Shown here in pieces: positions 35,024-43,549 of a stretch of 64,000 nt of DNA (positions within the stretch are counted from its first letter, which is position 1; each line of letters begins with the position of its first letter). The notes under the pieces were generated by a model. It ran no database searches, had not been told where the DNA came from, and worked only from the letters and a program-made list of their open reading frames with translations. Source of the stretch: Synoicihabitans lomoniglobus. GTDB lineage: Bacteria; Verrucomicrobiota; Verrucomicrobiia; Opitutales; Opitutaceae. The stretch covers positions 4,769,501 to 4,833,500 of the forward strand of contig NZ_CP119075.1 of assembly GCF_029023725.1 (NCBI RefSeq), written 5' to 3'. The translations under genes and the position numbers were made by a program.

Positions 35024-36085
35024 ATGTTCAAGGATCACATGTCATCCATGTTTGAACGCTCGTCCCGCTGCACGGTCCTCGTGCATTCCTCGCCCAATTT
35101 TCTGCGCATCGCCCGACTGGAAACCGAGGGCTCAAACCAACGTCGCGTGCTCGCAGCCGCCGAACTGCCGCCCGACGATCCCGCCGCCCTAAGCGCGTGG
35201 ATGGCGCAGGAAACCGAAACCGGCGGAGGCTGGGCGGCCGGCATCTGCGGTTTCCACCCGGCCGGCAGCATTCTTGCCCGCGAAGACATTCTGGTGCGCA
35301 ACGACACCGGACCCACCCCCGAAGCCCTCGAGGCGCTGGTCCAACGCCGCGCCGTTTCGCCGTCCAACGACGGTTGGCGCATCGGCTTGATCGATGCCGT
35401 CACCGGCGGCAATGTGCCGATGAAATCCGGTGCGCACACCACGTTGTTGGTCGCCGTGCCCCAAGGCGAAGCGAGCACCTTTCAGCGCGCCATGCTCAAG
35501 CAACGCATCCGCCCCCGGCAGACAGACTTCGCCACCCTGCCCGCCCTCGGCGCGATTTCCCGCCAGTTCAAAAGCGCATCCGGCAACGGCGCCATCGCGG
35601 TGTGCGAATTCGGCCTGCGCTCGACCACCGTGTTCTACGTCGACCGCAAGGGCGTGCACCCGCAGGAACCGTTGCCCTTCGGCCTCTACACGCTGGAGGA
35701 GAGCGCACACAAGGATCTCAAAACCGACACCATCGAGGACGCCCAGGAAGCCCTCAATGCCCCCGACGAAGCCACGCGCAAACTGCTGCCCAAGTTGCTC
35801 CGCATCTACGCCCGCCACCTGCGCCTCAACCTCGATTACTTCGAGCACCAGACCGGACGCATCGTCGGCTCGCTGTTTGCCACCAATCTCCCCGCGAATC
35901 GCCAGTGGCTGGGCACCGCCCTCGCCCACGAAGTCGACCTGAAATGCCCGCCGCTCGACGTGCCCGCGTGGGCCGCCGATCAAGGTCTCATCGCCGAAGA
36001 CCTGCCCGCCAACGGGGCCGGTTGGATGACTACGCTCGCCCTCGCCGCCGAACTCTCGACGCCGTCCCATGCCCCGTCCGACTAA
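35024..36085 (+). CDS. pilM: PilM-like actin-fold assembly protein
   Basis: 353 residues; ATG 35039, five codons in and preceded by AAGGA, is an alternative start. It is cytoplasmic, with an actin/FtsA-like fold inferred from the pattern TVLVHSSPNFLRIARLE (first subdomain strand pair), LLVAVPQGEASTFQRAMLKQ, and GNGAIAVCEFGLRSTTVFYV (second phosphate-loop-like strand). A helical segment LLPKLLRIYARHLRLNLDYF follows. It is less conserved than classical PilM, so identity rests partly on its place before the PilN- and PilO-like genes, with a 17-base overlap to pilN. It would organise the inner-membrane platform. Confidence 0.7.
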   Translation: MFKDHMSSMFERSSRCTVLVHSSPNFLRIARLETEGSNQRRVLAAAELPPDDPAALSAWMAQETETGGGWAAGICGFHPAGSILAREDILVRNDTGPTPEALEALVQRRAVSPSNDGWRIGLIDAVTGGNVPMKSGAHTTLLVAVPQGEASTFQRAMLKQRIRPRQTDFATLPALGAISRQFKSASGNGAIAVCEFGLRSTTVFYVDRKGVHPQEPLPFGLYTLEESAHKDLKTDTIEDAQEALNAPDEATRKLLPKLLRIYARHLRLNLDYFEHQTGRIVGSLFATNLPANRQWLGTALAHEVDLKCPPLDVPAWAADQGLIAEDLPANGAGWMTTLALAAELSTPSHAPSD

Positions 36086-36659
36086 TCAACTCCAGCCCAC
36101 CAGCGCATGGCGGCTGGACCTGCGACTCGTCGATGAATTGCCCGAGGACTCCATCGTCGGACGCCGCTTCATTTTCAACGCGCTCGCCGGCGTCGTCGCC
36201 TCCGCCGCCTTGATCGCCGCCGCCTGGGCCGGCTACCACCTCTACACCACCATCAACGGCATCAGCGACTGGGAGAACCGCATCACCGTCGCCGAACCCG
36301 ACGTCCGCGTGGTCGAGTCCCTGCAGCGCAACTACGCCACCCAGGCCGCACGGTTGGACATCATTCACCAGCTCATGCACAACCCGATCCCGCTCACGGT
36401 CTTTATCGCCGAGCTGGGTCGCACCCTGCCTCCCCACATGGACGTGCACATGATGCAGACGCGCAGCGGCATCTTCGTCGTGCGCGGCATCCTCAACGAC
36501 GGCTCCGAACGCGCCAGCCGCATGATCGGCTCCTACGTGAGCAGCCTCTCCACCAACGAGGTCATCGGCCCGCATTTCAAGGAAATCAAACTCTCCGGCC
36601 TGGAACGCTTCGACGCCGAAGACGGCTTGAGTTTCGAGATCACCCTCACCCCCCGCTGA
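36069..36659 (+). CDS. pilN: PilN-like inner-membrane platform protein
   Basis: 196 residues, one membrane helix (about 33-56: FIFNALAGVVASAALIAAAW) after a short cytoplasmic N-terminus, then a coiled-coil (VVESLQRNYATQAARLDIIH) and a ferredoxin-like periplasmic domain (FIAELGRTLPPHMDVHMMQT, GIFVVRGILNDGSERASRMI). This is the PilN layout. It overlaps the PilM-like gene by 17 bases and is followed 5 bases later by the PilO-like gene. Confidence 0.75.
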   Translation: MPRPTNQLQPTSAWRLDLRLVDELPEDSIVGRRFIFNALAGVVASAALIAAAWAGYHLYTTINGISDWENRITVAEPDVRVVESLQRNYATQAARLDIIHQLMHNPIPLTVFIAELGRTLPPHMDVHMMQTRSGIFVVRGILNDGSERASRMIGSYVSSLSTNEVIGPHFKEIKLSGLERFDAEDGLSFEITLTPR

Positions 36660-36664
36660 TCGCC

Positions 36665-37210
36665 ATGTTCGAAAATTCGATCAACTTTGTGCGGCGGCAC
36701 ACCTTCATCACCGGTTGCTTCGTCGTCACCTTCGTCTCCCTCGGGGTGGCCGCCTGGATGATGCAGACCGCCGCCGACTACGACACCGAACTCGAGCGCG
36801 TCACCGATACCGGCACCGCCATTCTGCGCCTCGTCTCCACGCGCTCCCTCCTCGAGAGCGAACTCGAATTCGTGAAACTCGCCGTCAATCGCACCGAGGA
36901 CAACCTCGTCGTGGAAGACAACCTCGCCGAGAACCTGTGGTATTTCTACAGCATCGAGGGCCGCACCAAAACCCGCCTTGCCGATCTGCGCCAAATCGAC
37001 AGTCCCCGGCCCAACGAGGACGACCTTTTCCGCCGCATTCCCTACGAGCTGCGGGTCACCGGCACCTTCGTCCAAGTGAGCGAGTTCCTCCGCCAACTGG
37101 AAGTCGGTCCGCGCTTGATGCGCATCAAGGACTTCACCTTTCGCCGCGAACCCGGCAGCGGTGAAACCATTTCCCTCGAACTCATGATCGAACTGCTCGG
37201 TCGCAAATAG
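36665..37210 (+). CDS. pilO: PilO-like inner-membrane platform protein
   Basis: 181 residues: short N-terminus, one membrane helix (TGCFVVTFVSLGVAAWMMQT), a coiled-coil (VSTRSLLESELEFVKLAVNR) and a ferredoxin-like C-terminal domain (YELRVTGTFVQVSEFLRQLE, MRIKDFTFRREPGSGETISL). This matches PilO/GspM-type proteins that dimerise with PilN. The next gene begins immediately after its stop. Confidence 0.75.
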   Translation: MFENSINFVRRHTFITGCFVVTFVSLGVAAWMMQTAADYDTELERVTDTGTAILRLVSTRSLLESELEFVKLAVNRTEDNLVVEDNLAENLWYFYSIEGRTKTRLADLRQIDSPRPNEDDLFRRIPYELRVTGTFVQVSEFLRQLEVGPRLMRIKDFTFRREPGSGETISLELMIELLGRK

Positions 37211-37696
37211 ATGAAAGCCCGCGCCCTTCCCCTCATCTGCCTCCTGGTGATCGCCACCGTCGCCGCCCCCCCGGCGTGGGCCGACATCAATACCAAGCTC
37301 AGTATGCGCCAGCAGGCCGTGCGCGAGAAGATCTCCCAGCTGTTCGCCCAACGCGACGACCCCATCCCGGAACTCACCAACCAACTCAACCCCTTCTACC
37401 GGGTCATCCCGGAAGAGAAAGAGGACGGCGACGACGAGGCCGCGATCTTCGTGCCGCCTCCCCCCACTGCCGAACGCACCCTCCAGACGATCGCCGTCGG
37501 CCTGCGTATCAGCGGCGTGGTTACATTCAACAAGCGCGAATACATCGTGATCAATGAAACCCCCATCCCCACCGGTGGCGTGCTGCTGATCGAGGACGAA
37601 CTCGGAGCCAACATGATCAAGGTTGAAGAGATTCGCATCGGCGAAGTGCTGCTGTCCCTCGGTTCCGCCCTCACCCGCGTCAAGTTCGACCGCTAA
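37211..37696 (+). CDS. PilP-like periplasmic protein
   Basis: 161 residues with a signal peptide (MKARALPLICLLVIATVAAP, cleavage near AWA). After a Gln/Arg-rich helical region comes a small beta domain: LQTIAVGLRISGVVTFNKRE, YIVINETPIPTGGVLLI and MIKVEEIRIGEVLL. In type IV pilus operons the fourth gene after PilMNO is the PilP lipoprotein linking the platform to the secretin; this protein has the size and a similar beta domain but no lipobox, so the call rests on position. No secretin gene follows. Confidence 0.6.
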   Translation: MKARALPLICLLVIATVAAPPAWADINTKLSMRQQAVREKISQLFAQRDDPIPELTNQLNPFYRVIPEEKEDGDDEAAIFVPPPPTAERTLQTIAVGLRISGVVTFNKREYIVINETPIPTGGVLLIEDELGANMIKVEEIRIGEVLLSLGSALTRVKFDR

Positions 37697-37726
37697 CGCG
37701 CCCCGGTGCGCCTGAAAACTCCGCGC

Positions 37727-38194
37727 ATGCCCCGCCGCCGCTCCGCTTTGTTATGGGTCCTGGCATGGACGCTGTTCAGCGGCTGCGCGAGCCCCTCAAT
37801 CACCGTCACCGTGCCCGAAGTCTACACCTTCGACATCGCTGATCCGGCGGCCACGCGCCAACAAATCGGCCTCGCCCTTGGTCGCCAAGCCGACGCCTTC
37901 GCCGCCACCCGACCCGACGCGCAAACCTGGCGCGGCATGGGCCTGTCGATGGAACCCTTGATCCCACCCGAAGCATGGGTGGTCACCGAACCCGTTGCCT
38001 TCGCTCAATTGCAGATCGGTCAAGTCGTGCTCTTCCGCGGCCGCGGCGGCCGCCTCGTCGCCCACGCCCTCGTAAAATCAACCCGCCAAGGTTGGATCAC
38101 CATGGGCGTCAACAACCGCCAGGTTACCGATTCCACCCGGGTCAATGCGATCAACTACATCGGCGTCGTCACCGCCGCCTTCGTCGCCCGCTGA
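37727..38194 (+). CDS. Lipoprotein with ER/archaeal-type (S26B-like) signal-peptidase fold
   Basis: 155 residues from ATG 37727 (an in-frame GTG at 37706 is an alternative). MPRRRSALLWVLAWTLFSGC carries a good lipobox (LFSGC), so it is lipid-anchored. The mature part shows the peptidase S26 pattern: GMGLSMEPLIPPEAWVVTEP with the nucleophile-position Ser, LQIGQVVLFRGRGGRLVAHA with a His rather than the bacterial Lys, and WITMGVNNRQVTDSTRVN in place of the GDNN...D box. This Ser/His arrangement is that of archaeal and eukaryotic signal peptidases. It is the last gene of the pilus operon and may process its exported substrates; activity is inferred only. Confidence 0.65.
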   Translation: MPRRRSALLWVLAWTLFSGCASPSITVTVPEVYTFDIADPAATRQQIGLALGRQADAFAATRPDAQTWRGMGLSMEPLIPPEAWVVTEPVAFAQLQIGQVVLFRGRGGRLVAHALVKSTRQGWITMGVNNRQVTDSTRVNAINYIGVVTAAFVAR

Positions 38195-38259
38195 GGCCAG
38201 CCCCCTCCCGCTCAAGCGCTCACACGCCCACGCTCACGCCCTTCTCACCTCAGTCCTCA

Positions 38260-38292
38260 GCCTCAAATGTTCGTAATACGAACATTTGAGGC
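38260..38292. repeat. Perfect 33-base palindrome
   Basis: Arm GCCTCAAATGTTCGTA, one central base, then the exact inverse. There is no T-run on either side, so it is not an ordinary terminator. It is 66 bases past the end of the pilus operon and 252 bases before the ABC permease. A near-identical imperfect copy lies at 7331-7358. Confidence 0.75.
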
Positions 38293-38356
38293 AAAATGCT
38301 GAAACAGAGTGCTCGTCGGAATCGGACGGGAGCGTCTCAGTAACGAATGTGGATTC

Positions 38357-38410
38357 GGGTCAGCCCAGCACGAAACGCTGCACCACGACCGTCGCGATTC
38401 CCGTCAGCCT
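38357..38410 (-). pseudogene. Second, diverged copy of the gntP 3' end
   Basis: On the minus strand it encodes LTGIATVVVQRFVLG and TGA, against LTGIATIVMLRFVLG and TAA at the end of the GntP gene (41077). Twelve of 15 residues agree and the DNA is about 80% identical by eye. Same orientation as gntP; the ABC permease gene lies between the two copies. Confidence 0.75.
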
Positions 38411-38543
38411 ACTCCCCGGTGACGTGAACAACAAAGGCAGGGGAACCAGCATATGTTCCATCGTTGCCTGCTTGGCCGTTCGTGCCACGGTGAGGACTTC
38501 GCCTTTAATTTGAGTCCACGGCATCCCTCCTACCCCCCCGCTC

Positions 38544-40940
38544 ATGTTCTCCGACTTTCGCGCCGCCTTACGGGCCCTCAACCGCGCTCGCGGCTTTACC
38601 AGTATCACCATTCTCACCCTCGCGCTGGGGATGGGTTCCGCCACCGCGATTTTCAGCGTCGTGGACTGGGTGCTTTTTCGATCCATCGACTACCCGCCTG
38701 GTCTCGTGTCCGTCGGTCGCCAATTCTCCGAGACCCAGTTTATCCCCAGCATTTCAGGAATCGTCGCCGAGGACTTCGAGACGCGCTCCAACCTCTTCGC
38801 CAAAACCAGCATGGCCGCGGTCATGCTGAGCAACGTCGTCCTCGACGATCAACCCGTTGGCCGGGGCAGCATCGGTGTCACCAAAAACCTGATGTCCATG
38901 CTGGAAATCAAACCCACGCGAGGTCGCGGCTTTCTCCCGGATGAATTCTCTCCGGGTCAAAACAACGTCGTGATCGTCACCCACCGTTTCTGGCAATCCA
39001 AACTGGCGGGGGATGCCGCTGCCCTCGGGCAAACCCTCCTCGTCGGCGATACGATTTGCACCATTGTCGGCATTCTCGGTCGGGACCAAACCATGCCTTC
39101 CAATTTCGGCATGGGCGTCCTGCGACCCCACCAGGCCGTGGCCGATCCCAGCAATCCCTGGTCCCTCGTCTATTTTTTCTTCGGACAACTCCAACCGGGC
39201 CAAACCCCCGCCACGGTGCAAACCGAACTCACGGCCAACCCTCCCCAACTTTCTCCCCGTCTCCAACGACAAGTATGGGGACAGCCTCCCGGGGTGAGAT
39301 CCCTCGACCGCGTCTCCTCCTGGCTCCGCCCCGAATACTATCGCGTCATGTTGGGCGCCGTGGCGTTTCTCTACGCCATTGCCTGCCTCAACGCCACCAA
39401 TCTCATTGTGGTGCGCCGTCTCCGCCAGGCCCGTGAACTCTCCATCCGCCTCGCCTTGGGCGCAGGGCGCTGGGGTATCATTCGCCTCAATATTATCGAA
39501 AGCATCCTCTTGGTGAGCGCCGGTGCCATCGCCGCCCTCGTCGTGGCCAATACGATGTTGCCGCTACTGCTCTCCCTCGCGGGCGCAACCCACACCACCG
39601 ACGACGACGCGCTTTGGCGACTCGATCACCGCGCCGGACTGATTCTACTCGCCCTCACCTTCGTGACCGCCGCGATCATCACAATCATTCCGTTTGTGCG
39701 CACGATGCGCGCCCGCCCCCAAACTCATCTCAAGGAAAGCAGCGGCGCCCTCGGCGAAAGCCGGGGACTCGCCCGTCTCCGGGGCGGTCTGGTCGTCCTC
39801 CAAATCGCCGCCGCCCTCATCCTCCTCACCGGAGCTGGCTTGATGGTGCGCACATTTCACAACCTGCAGGCCACCGAGCCCGGATTCACCCTCGAAAACC
39901 GTTGGAAAATCTCGCTAATGATACCTCCGGGATCAGCGCCGAATGTCGATGATTTCGTCGCTTCCTGGCACGCGGCCAAAGCCCGACTCGAACAAATTCC
40001 GGGAGTCGAAAGCGTAGGCTATGGCTCCGACTTCATCATGTCGGGACATGCCTTCTCCCGTCAGGGTATCGAAGCCAAATCCGGCGATCCGCTCGCCGTG
40101 GCTATCCATTTTATGGATACAGATTATCTGCCGACCGCGGGACTTCAACTTGTCCAGGGCCGGAACATCGATCCCGCCGCCCCGCACACCGAGGTTCTCA
40201 TCAATGAGTCTCTCGCCCAACTCCGTTGGCCCTACCAAAACCCCATCGGACAACTCGTCCGCCCCATCAAACGCAATCGCAGTCTCCCGACCGACGAAGC
40301 CGGTCTTCAGGTGGTCGGTATCATCCGCGACGTCCGCGCCACACCCCGCCTCGCCTGCGCCCCTTCCGTCTATCGTTCCATCGAGAACGGTCCGTTCATT
40401 GCAAACCACTTCATTCTCCAGACCACCACTCAACCGCCCCCGGCATTGGCCGAAACGGTGCGCCGCGAACTCTACGCCTTGAATCCCGACATTATCGTTT
40501 TCAACGCCACTGGCTTTTCTGACCTCCAACAACTCTACCTTCGCCCCGAAAGCATGGTGCGCTCGGTCCTACAAGTGCTTGCCGTCATCGCGACCACCCT
40601 CACCGCCATCGGCATCTTCGCTCTGCTTGCTTTTTCCGTTAACCTCCGCCGCGGCGAATTCGGCGTGCGCCTCGCCTTGGGCGCGACGTCCCAACACCTC
40701 GTGCGACTCGTCATCGGCCAGGGTTTTCGTCTCGCCGTCATCGGCGTGCTCGCCGGACTGGCCGGCGCATGGGCCCTCGTTCATTATCTGGAAAGCCTGC
40801 TCTTCGGCACCACGCCCTACGATCCCGCCGTGTTCATCGGTGTCACGCTCGGTTTATTCACGATTGCCCTCCTCGCCTGCCTGATCCCCGCCATCCGCGC
40901 CACCCGCATCAACATCGCCCTGCTCCTGCGCTCGGAGTAA
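38544..40940 (+). CDS. ABC permease of the duplicated-orphan (ADOP/MacB-FtsX) family
   Basis: 798 residues. The layout is a periplasmic MacB-type domain after TM1 (FTSITILTLALGMGSATAIF), FtsX-like membrane segments (VMLGAVAFLYAIACLNATNL; LARLRGGLVVLQIAAALILL), a second periplasmic domain (TDYLPTAGLQLVQGRNIDPA; RQLYALNP-like region) and a second FtsX block (ATTLTAIGIFALLAFSVNLR; VIGVLAGLAGAWALVHYLES), ending in ATRINIALLLRSE. This is the duplicated permease abundant in Acidobacteria and Verrucomicrobia, usually encoded without a partner ATPase, as here. Role unknown, probably efflux or envelope stress. It is flanked by two copies of the gntP 3' end. Confidence 0.88.
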   Translation: MFSDFRAALRALNRARGFTSITILTLALGMGSATAIFSVVDWVLFRSIDYPPGLVSVGRQFSETQFIPSISGIVAEDFETRSNLFAKTSMAAVMLSNVVLDDQPVGRGSIGVTKNLMSMLEIKPTRGRGFLPDEFSPGQNNVVIVTHRFWQSKLAGDAAALGQTLLVGDTICTIVGILGRDQTMPSNFGMGVLRPHQAVADPSNPWSLVYFFFGQLQPGQTPATVQTELTANPPQLSPRLQRQVWGQPPGVRSLDRVSSWLRPEYYRVMLGAVAFLYAIACLNATNLIVVRRLRQARELSIRLALGAGRWGIIRLNIIESILLVSAGAIAALVVANTMLPLLLSLAGATHTTDDDALWRLDHRAGLILLALTFVTAAIITIIPFVRTMRARPQTHLKESSGALGESRGLARLRGGLVVLQIAAALILLTGAGLMVRTFHNLQATEPGFTLENRWKISLMIPPGSAPNVDDFVASWHAAKARLEQIPGVESVGYGSDFIMSGHAFSRQGIEAKSGDPLAVAIHFMDTDYLPTAGLQLVQGRNIDPAAPHTEVLINESLAQLRWPYQNPIGQLVRPIKRNRSLPTDEAGLQVVGIIRDVRATPRLACAPSVYRSIENGPFIANHFILQTTTQPPPALAETVRRELYALNPDIIVFNATGFSDLQQLYLRPESMVRSVLQVLAVIATTLTAIGIFALLAFSVNLRRGEFGVRLALGATSQHLVRLVIGQGFRLAVIGVLAGLAGAWALVHYLESLLFGTTPYDPAVFIGVTLGLFTIALLACLIPAIRATRINIALLLRSE

Positions 40941-41007
40941 ACCGACCACGGTTCGAACTCACTCGCGCCAAACGCACGCAACCGCATCCGTTGGTAGTAT
41001 TCCGCCA

Positions 41008-41034
41008 GGCGGGGCCCGGTTCAACCCGGTCCGC
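41008..41034 (-). repeat. Short hairpin repeat, family 1, copy D (degenerate)
   Basis: Reads GCGGACCGGGTTGAA followed by CCGGGCCCC on the minus strand; stem GGACCGG / CCGGGCC with one mismatch. It lies 40 bases before the duplicated gntP end. Confidence 0.5.
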
Positions 41035-41076
41035 GCCGGCGAGTTCCCGCGCTGGCAGAACGGTCGGCCGTCCGGG

Positions 41077-42432
41077 TTAGCCCAGCACGAACCGTAGCAT
41101 CACGATTGTCGCGATTCCGGTCAGCCCGGCGATGCCCGACGCCAGCGTGACCAAACGGTAACCCTGCGCCACGCTCAGGCCGGTGAGCTGCGTGACCACC
41201 CAAAAATAGCTGTCGTTGACGTGCGACACGGTCATCGCGCCCGCGCCGATCGCCAACACGGTCAGTGCCAGCGCCGTCGGTTGATCGAGCCCCAACACAC
41301 CCAATAACGGAGCGATCAATGAAGCCGTCGTCACAATCGCCACCGTCGACGATCCCTGCGCCGTCTTAAGTCCCGCAGCGACGAGAAACGGCAGCACGAT
41401 ATTCCACCGACCCAGGTCCAGCGACGAAAGCGTGGTCGCGATCACATCGGCCAATGGCGTCGCCCGCAGCACCGCGCCCAGCGCCCCACCCGCCCCTGTC
41501 ACCAATACGATCGCACCGGCGGTGCGCATCGCCTCGCCCGACCATTCGCCCAACACCGTCGCTCCTTCGCGACGAGCCAATACCAACGCCAGTAACGCCC
41601 CCAACATGAGTGCGACATTGGGATGACCGATCGCCGCCACCAGCGCCGCGCCATCCGAACCCGGCGTCCCGGGAAAAAACGACCGCCACGCGATGAGCAT
41701 CATCGGCAAAACAATCGGCGCAAAGGCTACGGCGACGGACACGTTCGGCTTCACCGCCGCCGTTTCCGTCGTGGTCTCGGTCGCCGCGAGTTCGATCGGC
41801 CAACGCCGCCCCGCCCAGACCGCAAACCAACAAACCACGCCGATCACCACCGCGGCGACCAGGAGTCCCAGCCCGATCACGCGACCGAGGTCAGCCCGCA
41901 CCGCTTCGGCCGCCGCCACCGGACCCGGCGTGGGCGGCACGAGGCAATGGGTCACATACAATCCCATGCTCAACGCCACCGCCAGAGCCGCCACCGATTG
42001 CTTCGCCCCCCGCGCCATCCCCCGCACCAACGGCGCCAACACCACGTATCCAGAATCACAGAACACCGGCACCGAGACGATGCCCCCCGTCAGCCCCATC
42101 GCCAACACCGCGCGCGTGCGGCCCACCACCCGCAACACCGCCTGCGCCATCACCATCGCCGCGCCCGTGCGTTCCAACACCGCACCGATCACGCAGCCGC
42201 ACGCGATCACGATGCCGATCCCGCCCACCGTCTTGCCCAGCCCTCCCGTAATCGCCGCCAGCGTTTCCGCCGCCGAGAGCCCGGAGGCCAAACCATAAAA
42301 ACCCGCGCCGATGAGCAGGGTCAGAAAAGGCGGCAACTTCCACCGCGTCGTGGCAACGACGATGAAAGCGATCGCGAGGAGCAGTAATATTATCGGGGTA
42401 ATAATGACCGGTATACGGGTGTGAAGCGTCAT
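41077..42432 (-). CDS. GntP-family gluconate/organic-acid:H+ symporter
   Basis: 451 residues, about 12-14 membrane segments. Family landmarks are GGLGKTVGGIGIVIACGCVI, SVPVFCDSGYVVLAPLV and THCLVPPTPGPVAAAEAV, the three most conserved blocks of GntP transporters. It imports gluconate or a related sugar acid. The aldo/keto reductase upstream on the same strand could supply related carbohydrate metabolism, though no kinase is nearby. Its last codons are duplicated at 38357-38410. Confidence 0.9.
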   Translation of the reverse strand: MTLHTRIPVIITPIILLLLAIAFIVVATTRWKLPPFLTLLIGAGFYGLASGLSAAETLAAITGGLGKTVGGIGIVIACGCVIGAVLERTGAAMVMAQAVLRVVGRTRAVLAMGLTGGIVSVPVFCDSGYVVLAPLVRGMARGAKQSVAALAVALSMGLYVTHCLVPPTPGPVAAAEAVRADLGRVIGLGLLVAAVVIGVVCWFAVWAGRRWPIELAATETTTETAAVKPNVSVAVAFAPIVLPMMLIAWRSFFPGTPGSDGAALVAAIGHPNVALMLGALLALVLARREGATVLGEWSGEAMRTAGAIVLVTGAGGALGAVLRATPLADVIATTLSSLDLGRWNIVLPFLVAAGLKTAQGSSTVAIVTTASLIAPLLGVLGLDQPTALALTVLAIGAGAMTVSHVNDSYFWVVTQLTGLSVAQGYRLVTLASGIAGLTGIATIVMLRFVLG

Positions 42433-42492
42433 GACGACATCGAATCACCCGCCGCTTCGACGGCGTTCAGCACGCCTCCGCCCTGCTCCCGC

Positions 42493-43485
42493 TCAGTAGG
42501 GTCCGCGAATGTGCGCCGCCACTTGATTCGCGTAAAACTCGGCCAGCTTCGCGTGCAACTCCGCCCCCAAAGGCGGCAACTCGGCCACGCTCAAGTTGGC
42601 CGCCACCTGCTCCGGATTGCGCGCGCCGGGGATGATCGCGCTCACCGCGTCGTGATCGAGAATCCACCGCAACGCCATCTGCGCCATGGTCATGCCTTCC
42701 GGCACGAGCGGGCGCAGGTCTTCGATGAGTTCCAACCCCGTCTCAAACGGTAGTCCCGAGAACGTTTCTCCGACGTTAAAGGCCTGCCCATCGCGGTTGA
42801 AATTCCGGTGATCATCCGCCGCGAAGGTCGTGTATTTCGACATTTTCCCGCCGAGCAATCCACTCGCCAGCGGCAACCGCACGATCAGACCGACGTTCGC
42901 CGCCTTGGCCTGCTCGAAGAGGGTCGCGACCGGTTTTTGCCGCAGCACATTGAAGATAATTTGCAGCGACGCCACCCGGCCGTCCTCGATGCAGAACAAC
43001 GCTTCGTCCATCGATTCGACACTCGCCCCAAAGGCCTTGATTTTACCTTCCGTTTTGAGCTCGTCCAACCAGCCCAACAGCTCCCCTTGCTTCAACACCT
43101 CGGTCGGCACACAATGGAGCTGCGTCAGGTCGAGCGCGTCGACACCGAGACGTTCGAGGGAGTCTTCGGTATGCTGCCGCACCGCCGCCCGGGTGAAGTT
43201 CTCCGCCCCGCCGGGCTCGCTGCCGCGGCCGAGCTTGGTGGCCACGAAAATCTCGTCCGGATCGTCGCAATGATCACTGAGAAACTCGCCGATGATCGTC
43301 TCACTGCGACCCGCGCCATACACGTCGGCCGTATCGAGAAAGTTAACCCCACCGGACACGGCGGCCTGCAACGTGGCGATCGCGTCCTCTTCGGAGACAT
43401 CGCCCCAGTTCGCGCCAAGTTGCCACGTGCCGAGACCTATCTCGCCGACCGCACGGCCGGTTTTACCAAGAGAGCGTTGCTGCAT
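42493..43485 (-). CDS. Aldo/keto reductase
   Basis: 330 residues from ATG 43483-43485; GCAGGAGGGAAC upstream is a good ribosome binding site and fixes the start. MQQRSLGKTGRAVGEIGLGT is the usual opening. The catalytic Asp and Tyr lie in NFLDTADVYGAGRSE, the Lys in IFVATKLGRGS, and the His region in ALDLTQLHCVPTEV. The NADP-binding end is VSAIIPGARNPEQVAANLS. Reduces an aldehyde or ketone; substrate unknown. Confidence 0.9.
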   Translation of the reverse strand: MQQRSLGKTGRAVGEIGLGTWQLGANWGDVSEEDAIATLQAAVSGGVNFLDTADVYGAGRSETIIGEFLSDHCDDPDEIFVATKLGRGSEPGGAENFTRAAVRQHTEDSLERLGVDALDLTQLHCVPTEVLKQGELLGWLDELKTEGKIKAFGASVESMDEALFCIEDGRVASLQIIFNVLRQKPVATLFEQAKAANVGLIVRLPLASGLLGGKMSKYTTFAADDHRNFNRDGQAFNVGETFSGLPFETGLELIEDLRPLVPEGMTMAQMALRWILDHDAVSAIIPGARNPEQVAANLSVAELPPLGAELHAKLAEFYANQVAAHIRGPY

Positions 43486-43549
43486 GTTCCCTCCTGCGTA
43501 GCACCTCAACTCCCGCTGGCAAGTCAACGCTGGTTGGGCCCTGGCAACT

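Larger units (their letters stand above)
38195..38543. other. Intergenic region with palindrome and gntP 3'-end copy
   Basis: 349 bases. Besides the long palindrome (38260-38292) and the duplicated gntP end (38357-38410), no gene is supported. Short open frames here are spurious. Confidence 0.6.

Noticed and set aside
38260..38292. LexA (SOS) box
   Set aside because: The published Verrucomicrobia LexA motif, as I recall it, is TGTTC-N4-GAACA; here the spacing is N7, and the neighbouring genes are not SOS genes.
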